A stretch of 5,180 bases of DNA from NCBI GenBank assembly GCA_030637775.1, contig DAOWFY010000173.1, forward strand, positions 1 through 5,180, given 5' to 3'. Under the pieces are notes generated by a model that was given only the letters and a program-made list of their open reading frames with translations, was not told where the DNA came from and ran no database searches. Both the position numbers and the translations under genes were made by a program. The stretch comes from a bacterium (GTDB lineage Bacteria > Ratteibacteria > UBA8468). Shown here one piece after another: positions 1 to 5,132 of this stretch (the first letter of the stretch is position 1; each line of letters starts with the position of its first letter).

Positions 1-1
1 A

Positions 2-61
2 GAACTTACCAGCGGTCGTATCCCTTGCGTTCATCATGTTGCGGAGCTTGAGATAGCATGA
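2..61 (+). CDS. hicB: HicB-type antitoxin, C-terminal fragment (5' end outside window)
   Basis: The frame is open from the window edge and gives 19 residues ending VHHVAELEIA, then TGA. HicB antitoxins placed upstream of HicA often end in a short acidic-hydrophobic strand of the type REVEVAV, which this tail resembles. The stop overlaps the start of the following hicA in an ATGA, the usual coupled arrangement of a toxin-antitoxin pair. If correct, the missing part would be the partly degraded RNase H-like fold that binds and neutralises HicA. With so few residues visible, the call rests mostly on the neighbour and the overlap. Another small gene in this position cannot be excluded. Confidence 0.5.
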   Translation, partial: ELTSGRIPCVHHVAELEIA

Positions 62-234
62 AGCGAAGAGATTTGATAAAACAGGTTGAGAAGATGGGAT
101 GCGTTTTTATCAGGCATGGAAGTAGACATGATTGGTATCAAAATCCTATCACAAAAGTTTGCCAACCTATCGCAAGACATAGAGAAATTAAAGAGAGTCT
201 TGCGAAGCATATTATTAAAAAATTGAAAAGTTAG
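58..234 (+). CDS. hicA: HicA-family mRNA interferase toxin
   Basis: This 58-residue protein begins MKRRDLIKQVEKMGC and matches the HicA (YcfA) toxin family across its whole length, which is the usual size for the family. HicA is a small double-stranded-RNA-binding-like ribonuclease that cleaves mRNA and tmRNA in the cytoplasm until HicB binds it. The family signature, a glycine-rich turn followed by the catalytic histidine and an aromatic residue, is seen as HGSRHDWY with His24 in the expected place. The late conserved segment appears as PIARHREIKESLAK (residues 37-50). The ATG overlaps the preceding stop by 4 nt, and a GGAG at 43-46 lies a rather long 11 nt upstream, so coupling to the upstream gene is likely. 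The reading frame looks intact with no missing key residue. The antitoxin-first order seen here is a known variant of hicAB loci. Confidence 0.82.
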   Translation: MKRRDLIKQVEKMGCVFIRHGSRHDWYQNPITKVCQPIARHREIKESLAKHIIKKLKS

Positions 235-273
235 CATAACTAATCACTGCACCCGACCAAAAAGCCTCCTCCC

Positions 274-302
274 TTGACTCGGTGGAAGCCCTCCGCTATC
301 AA
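274..302 (+). promoter_or_regulatory. Weak candidate sigma-70 promoter upstream of tRNA-Lys
   Basis: TTGACT (274-279) is followed after 17 bp by TATCAA (297-302). These match the -35 consensus at 5 of 6 positions and the -10 consensus at 4 of 6. It could give a longer tRNA transcript in addition to the nearer promoter. Such matches occur by chance in AT-rich spacers, so confidence is low. The rest of the spacer between hicA and the tRNA shows no other clear signal. Confidence 0.25.
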
Positions 303-349
303 TAATTAAAGCCATTTCAGAGTTGGAAAAGGTCTTGTAAATCATTTCC

Positions 350-378
350 TTTAAAAAAGAATAAATCTGTAGTATAAT
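350..378 (+). promoter_or_regulatory. Probable sigma-70 promoter of the tRNA genes
   Basis: A perfect -10 box TATAAT (373-378) sits 17 bp after TTTAAA (350-355), which matches the -35 consensus at 4 of 6 positions. Initiation would fall near 385, only a few nucleotides before the mature 5' end of tRNA-Lys at 390. That short leader is typical of stable RNA genes. The same transcript may run on into tRNA-Glu. Confidence 0.55.
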
Positions 379-389
379 AAATAAATTCT

Positions 390-462
390 GGGCCGCTAGC
401 TCATCAGGCAGAGCACCGCCCTTTTAAGGCGGGTGTAGGGAGTTCGAGTCTCCCGCGGCCTA
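390..462 (+). tRNA. tRNA-Lys (anticodon TTT)
   Basis: The 73-nt cloverleaf is complete. The acceptor stem GGGCCGC (390-396) pairs with GCGGCCT (455-461), including a G-U at the first pair, and A462 is the discriminator. The D stem is GCTC/GAGC. The anticodon stem CCGCC/GGCGG encloses the loop CTTTTAA, with anticodon TTT at 423-425. The variable loop is GTGTA, and the T arm is GGGAG-TTCGAGT-CTCCC. The 3' CCA is not encoded, so it must be added by tRNA nucleotidyltransferase. The gene lies just after a TATAAT promoter and 79 bp before tRNA-Glu. Confidence 0.96.
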
Positions 463-476
463 CTACCTGTTTTATC

Positions 477-522
477 TGGAATAACAGAGCTTGCTCTGCG
501 CGAGACAAGTCTCGCTATTCCA
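477..522. repeat. 46-bp nested palindrome between the tRNAs (three-way-junction fold)
   Basis: The outer arms TGGAATA (477-483) and TATTCCA (516-522) are perfect inverted repeats. They enclose two further perfect hairpins: CAGAGC/GCTCTG (485-490 with 493-498) and GCGAGAC/GTCTCGC (500-506 with 509-515), each with a 2-nt spacer. Only A484 and C499 remain unpaired between the stems. The design suggests a small dispersed repeat of the REP or MITE kind. No T-run follows, so a simple intrinsic terminator is unlikely. In a shared tRNA precursor it could act as a processing signal. Only one copy is visible, so dispersal is inferred from its form. Confidence 0.75.
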
Positions 523-541
523 ACCACATTCTATTTTTATG

Positions 542-613
542 GGGGCGTTGGTCCAGCGGTTAAGACAGCGGGCTTTCAATCCGCCAACAGGAGTTCAACT
601 CTCCTACGCCCCG
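542..613 (+). tRNA. tRNA-Glu (anticodon TTC)
   Basis: The acceptor stem GGGGCGT (542-548) pairs with ACGCCCC (606-612), and G613 is the discriminator. The anticodon stem GCGGG/TCCGC, closing on a G-U pair, encloses the loop CTTTCAA with anticodon TTC at 575-577. The T arm is AGGAG-TTCAACT-CTCCT. The D arm has only three pairs (GTC/GAC) around a loop containing AGCGGTTAA, as is common in tRNA-Glu. The variable loop is a short CAAC. No CCA is encoded. It has no strong promoter of its own and may share the transcript of tRNA-Lys. Confidence 0.95.
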
Positions 614-677
614 CTGACAAGAAAGCCTGATTCATCAAGCTGAAAGTTTTATACTTTCCTATACTGTAAAAAAGATT

Positions 678-1655
678 ATGATGCGGACAAAAAGATTGGG
701 TAATACAGACCTTAATTTGTCTGTTATTGGATTTGGTGCCTGGGCAATTGGAGGTAGTGGCTGGAAGTATGGTTGGGGGTTCCAAGATGACAAGGAATCT
801 ATTGCCGCTATTCTGCGGGCCGTAGAGAAAGGGGTAAATTGGATAGATACGGCTGCCGCTTATGGTCTTGGACATTCAGAAGAGGTGGTTGGTAAAGCCA
901 TTAGGGAACTGTCCACTAAACCCATTATTGCTGCTAAATGCAGTCGCATCTGGGATAAAAATGGCAATCTCTCAGGTTGCCTGAAAGGAGAAAGTATCAG
1001 GCAGGAAGTCGAAGCAAGTTTGAAGCGACTCAATATTGATGTAATTGACCTCTACCAGATTCACTGGCCAAATCCTGACAAGGATATTGAGGAGGCCTGG
1101 AGTACCATAGCTGACTTGATAAAGGGAGGGAAGCTTCGTTATGGAGGAGTCTCTAATTTTAGTGTAGAGCAACTCAAGCGAATCCAGTCAATTCATCCCA
1201 TAGCCTCTTTACAGCCACCCTACAGTATGCTGAGGCGGGATGTAGAGGATGGACTATTGGATTATTGTGCAGCAAATAAAATTGGAGTGATCGTATATAG
1301 CCCGATGCAAAAGGGATTACTTACCGGAAAATTCAGTAAAGAGCGAGTAAAAAATTTGCCCGTGGATGACCATCGACGCCAGGACACACTCTTCCAAGAA
1401 CCGCAGTTAGATATCCACCTTCAGTTGGTTGATGATCTGCGTCCTATTGCCGAAAGAAATAATAAGACACTTGCTCAATTAGCCTTATCTTGGGTCCTAC
1501 GACGTCCAGAGATAACGGCTGTCATTGTTGGTACCAGGAATCCATCCCAAATTGAGGAGACTGCTATTGCAGGAGATTGGCTCCTTTCTGAGAAGGATAT
1601 TGCAGATATTGATTTTTTACTTAAAAGGCATGATAAAGCCTTAAAAGAGATTTGA
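678..1655 (+). CDS. Aldo/keto reductase (NADP-dependent oxidoreductase, Tas/IolS-like)
   Basis: This 325-residue cytoplasmic protein is a full-length (beta/alpha)8 aldo/keto reductase, which reduces aldehydes or ketones with NADPH. It opens with RLGNTDLNLSVIGFGAWAIG. The catalytic tetrad is intact: Asp57 and Tyr62 in WIDTAAAYG, Lys87 in IIAAKCS, and His129 in YQIHWP. Further family marks are GGVSNFS (156-162), YSPMQKGLLTGKF (207-219) and the cofactor phosphate-binding segment IVGTRNPSQIEE (283-294). The overall pattern resembles the COG0667 group, but the substrate cannot be read from sequence. ATG codons stand at 678 and 681, neither with a clear Shine-Dalgarno. TATACT boxes at 650-655 and 660-665 could serve as -10 elements of a very short leader, without a good -35. 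Its TGA overlaps the next start by 1 nt, so it appears to head the operon. Confidence 0.93.
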   Translation: MMRTKRLGNTDLNLSVIGFGAWAIGGSGWKYGWGFQDDKESIAAILRAVEKGVNWIDTAAAYGLGHSEEVVGKAIRELSTKPIIAAKCSRIWDKNGNLSGCLKGESIRQEVEASLKRLNIDVIDLYQIHWPNPDKDIEEAWSTIADLIKGGKLRYGGVSNFSVEQLKRIQSIHPIASLQPPYSMLRRDVEDGLLDYCAANKIGVIVYSPMQKGLLTGKFSKERVKNLPVDDHRRQDTLFQEPQLDIHLQLVDDLRPIAERNNKTLAQLALSWVLRRPEITAVIVGTRNPSQIEETAIAGDWLLSEKDIADIDFLLKRHDKALKEI

Positions 1656-2446
1656 TGAATATAATTCTTTCCATTCTTTTCTTTATTGTTGGGACCTGCC
1701 TGGGGAGTTTTGCCAATGTCTGTATTTACAGGCTCCCCAAAGGAAAGTCAATCATCTGGCCTCCTTCCTTTTGTCCCAAATGTAATCATGAGATTTTCTG
1801 GTATGATAATCTTCCCCTTATCAGCTTTCTTCTTTTAAAGGGGAAATGCCGCTTCTGTCAGGAGAAAATCGCCTCGCGTTATTTCATCGTGGAATTTCTT
1901 ACCGGAGCTCTCACCCTTTCTCTTTTTTTGCGATTTGGGATCTCCTTGGAATTCTTAATCTACTTAATATTTGTTCTCTCCCTGATTATTGTTTCCTTTA
2001 TTGATATAGAAAATTTCCTTATTCCGGATTGCATTGTTTATTCGGGGATAGGATTGGGTTTAGTCCTATCCTTTTTTTATCCCGGATTACATCTCTCTTC
2101 TTCCTCCCGTTTGGTAGCGCTTAAGTCAGGGTTTTTAGGAGTTCTTTTGGGGGGAGGTTCTTTATTTATCATTGGTTATTTAGGAGGGTTAGTCTTTAAG
2201 AAGGAAGCAATGGGTGGTGGGGATGTAAAGCTTTTAGCAATGGTGGGAGCATTTTTAGGGTATAAATCTGTCTTTTTGACAATCTTCTTTTCCTCTCTCG
2301 CAGGTAGCATTATCAGTCTGATCCTGATCTTCTTAAAGATCAAAAAGAGAACCGATTATATCCCTTACGGACCATATTTAGCATTGGCAGCGGTAATTTC
2401 CCTCTTCTGGAAAGGTCATTATTTCCTGAACTTTCTGATAGATTGA
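1655..2446 (+). CDS. Type IV prepilin peptidase / N-methyltransferase (A24 family)
   Basis: This 263-residue inner-membrane aspartic protease belongs to the PilD/GspO/ComC family. It cleaves the leader from type IV pilins or pseudopilins and N-methylates the new N-terminus. An N-terminal hydrophobic segment (1-24) carries the family GSFANVCIYRLP. A cytoplasmic zinc loop follows, with both pairs CPKC (Cys40, Cys43) and CRFC (Cys65, Cys68). This indicates the long form that includes the methylation domain. The two catalytic aspartates are present: Asp117 in FIDIENFLIPD and Asp190 in GGGDVKLLAM. Several membrane segments lie between 83 and 258. ATG 1655 is preferred over the in-frame TTG just before it because it gives a TGATG overlap with the reductase stop. 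No pilin, secretin or ATPase gene is in view, so the exact substrate system is unknown. Confidence 0.94.
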   Translation: MNIILSILFFIVGTCLGSFANVCIYRLPKGKSIIWPPSFCPKCNHEIFWYDNLPLISFLLLKGKCRFCQEKIASRYFIVEFLTGALTLSLFLRFGISLEFLIYLIFVLSLIIVSFIDIENFLIPDCIVYSGIGLGLVLSFFYPGLHLSSSSRLVALKSGFLGVLLGGGSLFIIGYLGGLVFKKEAMGGGDVKLLAMVGAFLGYKSVFLTIFFSSLAGSIISLILIFLKIKKRTDYIPYGPYLALAAVISLFWKGHYFLNFLID

Positions 2447-3129
2447 TGGAAACGAAGTTCAAAGTAGCTGTTGTTATTCCTGCCCATAACGAAGAGACGG
2501 CTATCGGTAAATTAATTAAAGACTTACAGGGGAAAGTCAATAAAGTGATTGTGGTAAATGATGGCTCTACAGATTCTACGGCAAAGGAGGCAGAGAACAA
2601 GGGAGCGGTGGTTTTGCATCATCAGAAAAGGAGAGGAAAAGGGGAGGCCTTAAAGACCGGATTTAACTATATTTTGGAAAATGAGTATCAAGCGGTAATC
2701 ACGATGGATGGCGATGGTCAGCATCTGCCTTCGGAGGTTCATAAGTTCGTTGAGACCTTTGAAAAAGGTCCAGATAATATTGGTATGATTATTGGCTTGC
2801 GAAGAAGAGAAATTGGAAGGATGCCCTTGGATAGGCTGTTAACCAACTGGTTTACATCCAGCGCTGTATCTTTCTTTGCCCATCAGAGGATTCCGGATAG
2901 CCAATGCGGCTTCCGCCTCATCCGAAGAGAAGCCCTAAAAGGAATAAAACTCCTTACCTCTCATTTCGATACAGAATCCGAAATCCTGGTTAAGATTGCC
3001 AGGAAGGGATTCCAAATTTTAAGTATACCTATAAAAACGGTCTATCAAGAAGAAAAAAGTAAAATAGACCCTTTCGTTGATACCTTACGATTTTTCAAAT
3101 TTGTTTTTAATACCGCTTTAAAGAGATGA
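2446..3129 (+). CDS. Family 2 glycosyltransferase (polyprenyl-phosphate sugar synthase-like)
   Basis: This 227-residue GT2 enzyme has a GT-A fold similar to dolichol/polyprenyl-phosphate mannose synthases, which move a sugar from a nucleotide donor to a lipid phosphate at the inner membrane face. Visible motifs are VVIPAHNEE (9-17), VVNDGSTDST (36-45) with nucleotide-binding Asp39, a basic RRGKGEALKTG (62-72), and the metal-binding Asp88-x-Asp90 in MDGDGQH. Next come DSQCGFRLIRR (151-161) and FDTESEIL (174-181), typical of this branch. There is no C-terminal membrane anchor, so it is a soluble or peripheral protein. Donor and acceptor cannot be assigned. ATG 2446 gives a 1-nt TGATG overlap with the prepilin peptidase stop and is preferred to the TTG immediately upstream. 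There is no evident Shine-Dalgarno, which suggests coupled translation. Confidence 0.9.
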   Translation: METKFKVAVVIPAHNEETAIGKLIKDLQGKVNKVIVVNDGSTDSTAKEAENKGAVVLHHQKRRGKGEALKTGFNYILENEYQAVITMDGDGQHLPSEVHKFVETFEKGPDNIGMIIGLRRREIGRMPLDRLLTNWFTSSAVSFFAHQRIPDSQCGFRLIRREALKGIKLLTSHFDTESEILVKIARKGFQILSIPIKTVYQEEKSKIDPFVDTLRFFKFVFNTALKR

Positions 3130-3773
3130 GACAACCAGATTTCAAGCGGGAAAGGGAGTTGATGGTTAAGGAACAACTCATCTCCCGGGGCGTTAAGGAC
3201 CCTTTGGTTCTGAATGCCTTTCGTAAGGTTCCACGAGAAAAATTTGTCCCACTTGAGCAGGGGGATGAGTCCTATGGCGATTTTCCTCTTCCCATCGGAG
3301 AGGAGCAGACAATCAGCCAGCCCTATATTGTTGCTCTGATGACAGAAGCTTTGAGGTTAAAAGGGGAGGAGAAGATCCTGGAGATTGGAACAGGTTCTGG
3401 CTACCAGGCAGCCATCATCGCTGAGATCGTGAAGGAGGTTTATACTATTGAGAGAATAGCTATTTTGGCCCAAAGAGCAAAGAAGATCCTAAAAGAGTTA
3501 TCTTATCAAAATATTAAGATTAAGATTGGGGATGGCACAAAGGGCTGGAAGGAATTTTCCCCCTACGATGGTATTATTGTGACGGCGGCAGCTCCCAGGG
3601 TGCCGGAATCTTTGATTAAGCAGTTGGCTAAAGGAGGAAGACTCATTATCCCTATTGGTGATCTTTATTCCCAGGAACTCATTCTCTATGAAAAGAAAAG
3701 AGGAAGATTAATAACAGCTAATTTTGGAGGTTGTCGCTTCGTACCGTTGAAAGGGGAGGAGGGGTGGAAATAG
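3126..3773 (+). CDS. pcm: Protein-L-isoaspartate O-methyltransferase
   Basis: This 215-residue cytoplasmic repair enzyme methylates L-isoaspartyl residues in aged proteins using S-adenosylmethionine, starting their return to normal aspartate. Family marks occur in order: REKFVP (37-42), LPIGEEQTISQPY (55-67), the SAM-binding motif I ILEIGTGSGYQ (84-94), IER (108-110), the GDG turn (135-137), DGIIVTAAAPRVP (148-160), GGRLIIPIG (170-178) and the terminal RFVPLKGEEGW (204-214). The length and motif spacing are normal, close to E. coli Pcm. The start at 3126 overlaps the glycosyltransferase stop as ATGA. Met13 (3162) is an internal alternative, since some homologues begin near there, but the overlap favours the longer form. 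AAAGAG just upstream is only a weak ribosome site. Confidence 0.96.
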   Translation: MRQPDFKRERELMVKEQLISRGVKDPLVLNAFRKVPREKFVPLEQGDESYGDFPLPIGEEQTISQPYIVALMTEALRLKGEEKILEIGTGSGYQAAIIAEIVKEVYTIERIAILAQRAKKILKELSYQNIKIKIGDGTKGWKEFSPYDGIIVTAAAPRVPESLIKQLAKGGRLIIPIGDLYSQELILYEKKRGRLITANFGGCRFVPLKGEEGWK

Positions 3774-3776
3774 GAG
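3772..3776 (+). promoter_or_regulatory. Shine-Dalgarno AGGAG deciding the start of the COG2426-type gene
   Basis: AGGAG overlaps the pcm stop codon and lies 8 nt before ATG 3785, an ideal distance. The more striking purine run upstream (3751-3764) encodes the conserved KGEEG of Pcm, so it is explained by coding and is weaker evidence for the competing GTG at 3764. Confidence 0.55.
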
Positions 3777-3784
3777 CAAAATTA

Positions 3785-4240
3785 ATGATACTTTTGTTGG
3801 CCGCAGCCCCAGTCTCAGAGTTGCGGGGAGCAATTCCTTATGGAATTTTGGTAGCAAAACTATCGCTGACCGAAGTTCTTATTCTCGCTCTTCTTGGCAA
3901 TCTTTTGCCGGTAGTTCCTCTCTTCTTCGGGATTCAGTTCGTTCTTAATGGTCTCAACCGTTTTCGCTATACTAAGAAATTCGGGCTCTGGATCGTAGAA
4001 ACAACAAAAAGAAGGGCCACTATTGTAGAGCGTTATGAGGCAATTGGTTTAGCTCTTTTTGTTGCCATTCCTCTTCCTATGACCGGTGCCTGGACCGGAA
4101 TAATTGCGGCCAGCCTCTTTAAAATAAAATTCAGGTATGCGCTTTTGGCCGTTATTATTGGTGTTTTCATTGCGGGGGCGGTAGTTACCGGACTTACTTT
4201 AAGTGGCTCGGAACTCTTTCACCTTTTGTATCAACGATGA
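3785..4240 (+). CDS. COG2426-type small integral membrane protein (putative small multidrug export family)
   Basis: This very hydrophobic protein of 151 residues resembles the Sm_multidrug_ex family (Pfam PF06695, COG2426). Its transport role is a family label rather than a proven activity. The family hallmark PVSELRGAIPYGI (9-21) is close to the N-terminus. GNLLPVVPLFF (38-48) follows, then a basic amphipathic stretch (57-83), and a second proline-glycine motif, AIPLPMTGAWTGIIAA (94-109), mirrors the first. A final hydrophobic helix spans about 118-138. The paired motifs suggest two related membrane halves with re-entrant loops, an inference from pattern only. ATG 3785 is chosen for its well-spaced AGGAG. 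GTG 3764 would add seven residues, overlap pcm, and give a more usual distance to ELRG. The gene sits between two repair enzymes, overlaps nnrE by 4 nt, and shares their transcript. Confidence 0.82.
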   Translation: MILLLAAAPVSELRGAIPYGILVAKLSLTEVLILALLGNLLPVVPLFFGIQFVLNGLNRFRYTKKFGLWIVETTKRRATIVERYEAIGLALFVAIPLPMTGAWTGIIAASLFKIKFRYALLAVIIGVFIAGAVVTGLTLSGSELFHLLYQR

Positions 4241-4941
4241 AGAGAATAAGCAGAGAAGAGATGGCTGAGATTGACCGGCGAGCAATTGAAGAATATGGAA
4301 TCCCTTCCCTGATTCTTATGGAGAATGCTGGGAGATGTGCGGCTGAGGTAGCATTGGAAATGTTAAAAAAGCAAAGAGGCAAAAGAATTTCCCTTTTCTC
4401 TGGTAAAGGAAATAATGGGGGAGATGGGATGGTTGCTGCCCGCCATCTGATGAACAAAGGTTATGACATAACCTGTTACCTCTTGGGCAAAAGGGAGGAG
4501 ATAGTTTCTGAAGCAGTGAAGAAGAATCTTCAAATTTTGGAGAAGATGAAGGTGGCAATGAGGGAAATTTCCAATTTAGATTCTTTGTTAAAATTTCGCC
4601 GAGAGATTGAAAATAGCAGCCTCCTTTTGGATGCTATCTTTGGTATTGGATTGAAAGGAGAGGTGAAAAGTCCTTATAAGGAGATAATTGAATTCCTCAA
4701 TAGCCTGAAAAAACCTGTGCTATCCTTAGATATCCCTTCGGGATTGGATGCGGATACAGGGATTGTTTCAGAGACCGCTATTGTTGCGACGAGAACGGTT
4801 ACTTTTGCTCTTCCCAAGAAGGGTCTATTTCTCAATGATGGTCCCAAATTTAGTGGCAAAATAACGGTTGCCGAAATCAGCATCCCTAAACAACTTTTTC
4901 CCCACAAGTCTTTGAAAACCACCTCTATATTTACGTTCTAA
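4237..4941 (+). CDS. nnrE: NAD(P)H-hydrate epimerase (YjeF_N domain only)
   Basis: This 234-residue cytoplasmic enzyme interconverts R- and S-NAD(P)HX, the damaged hydrates of NADH and NADPH, so that the dehydratase NnrD can restore them. The Rossmann-like YjeF N-terminal domain is complete. It shows LMENAG (27-32), SGKGNNGGDGMVAARHL (55-71), LLLDAIFGIGLKGEV (129-143), LSLDIPSGLDADTG (162-175) with the probable catalytic Asp165, TFALPKKG (189-196), and GKITVAEISIPKQL (207-220). Many bacteria fuse it to NnrD in a protein of about 500 residues. Here the chain stops just after the epimerase, about where a linker would lead to the second domain, and no dehydratase motif such as SHKG follows in any frame. 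It may be naturally standalone or a truncated fusion. The ATG overlaps the upstream stop as ATGA and lacks a Shine-Dalgarno, so translation is probably coupled. Confidence 0.92.
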   Translation: MKRISREEMAEIDRRAIEEYGIPSLILMENAGRCAAEVALEMLKKQRGKRISLFSGKGNNGGDGMVAARHLMNKGYDITCYLLGKREEIVSEAVKKNLQILEKMKVAMREISNLDSLLKFRREIENSSLLLDAIFGIGLKGEVKSPYKEIIEFLNSLKKPVLSLDIPSGLDADTGIVSETAIVATRTVTFALPKKGLFLNDGPKFSGKITVAEISIPKQLFPHKSLKTTSIFTF

Positions 4942-4974
4942 GAAGTTTTCTCAAAGTGAAGAAGGGTATATAGC

Positions 4975-4994
4975 ACCCCTGAAATCAGGGGTTT
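4975..4994 (+). terminator. Possible intrinsic terminator of the six-gene operon
   Basis: ACCCCTGA (4975-4982) and TCAGGGGT (4985-4992) form a GC-rich stem of seven to eight pairs with a tiny loop, 33 nt after the nnrE stop. The T tract after it is only three bases before GGG, so termination would be weak or Rho-assisted. It may instead be one more small palindromic repeat. Between nnrE and this hairpin I see no other signal. Confidence 0.4.
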
Positions 4995-5060
4995 GGGAAG
5001 ATCAAAATTCTCGCTCAACGCATCACAGTATCCTAACTGTTGCATTAAACGTCGCGAACC

Positions 5061-5132
5061 GTCATTGCGAGCCGGAGGCGAAGCAATCTCTGTGGATTGC
5101 CACGAGCCGATTTTATCGGCTCTCGCAATGAC
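5061..5132. repeat. 72-bp branched palindromic repeat (REP/MITE-like, GTCATTGCGAG family)
   Basis: The outer arms GTCATTGCGAG (5061-5071) and CTCGCAATGAC (5122-5132) are perfect 11-bp inverted repeats. Inside are two more hairpins: GCAATC/GATTGC (5083-5088 with 5095-5100, loop TCTGTG) and GAGCCGAT/ATCGGCTC (5104-5111 with 5115-5122). The second shares C5122 with the outer arm. The GTCATTGCGAG...GAAGCAATCTC...GATTGCCAC pattern is, as I recall, a common dispersed non-coding repeat in many bacterial genomes, often mis-annotated as small proteins. No transposase is present and no clear target duplication is visible at the edges. The remaining sequence to the window end (5133-5180) shows nothing recognisable. 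Confidence 0.8.

Noticed and set aside
34-237. Minus-strand open frame opposite hicA
   Set aside because: It is the complement of a convincing HicA gene, has no family motifs, and has no plausible upstream signal.
576-875. Minus-strand open frame across tRNA-Glu and the start of the aldo/keto reductase
   Set aside because: It would read antisense through a well-formed tRNA and conserved reductase codons, and the translation has no recognisable domain.
1652-1654. TTG as start of the prepilin peptidase (and the same at 2443-2445 for the glycosyltransferase)
   Set aside because: An ATG follows immediately in each case and gives the usual TGATG stop-start overlap, so the extra TTG residue is unnecessary.
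3731-3784. TTG 3731 or GTG 3764 as start of the COG2426-type protein
   Set aside because: The TTG form adds a polar, glycine-rich tail encoded by pcm codons. GTG remains possible, but its purine-rich leader is explained by the Pcm KGEEG coding, while ATG 3785 has an independent, ideally spaced AGGAG.
4194-4922. Three minus-strand open frames opposite nnrE
   Set aside because: They are shadows of a strongly conserved epimerase frame and show no motifs of their own.
5025-5040. Small hairpin ACAGT/ACTGT with a 6-nt loop
   Set aside because: Five AT-containing pairs with mismatches beyond them are expected by chance in a spacer of this size.
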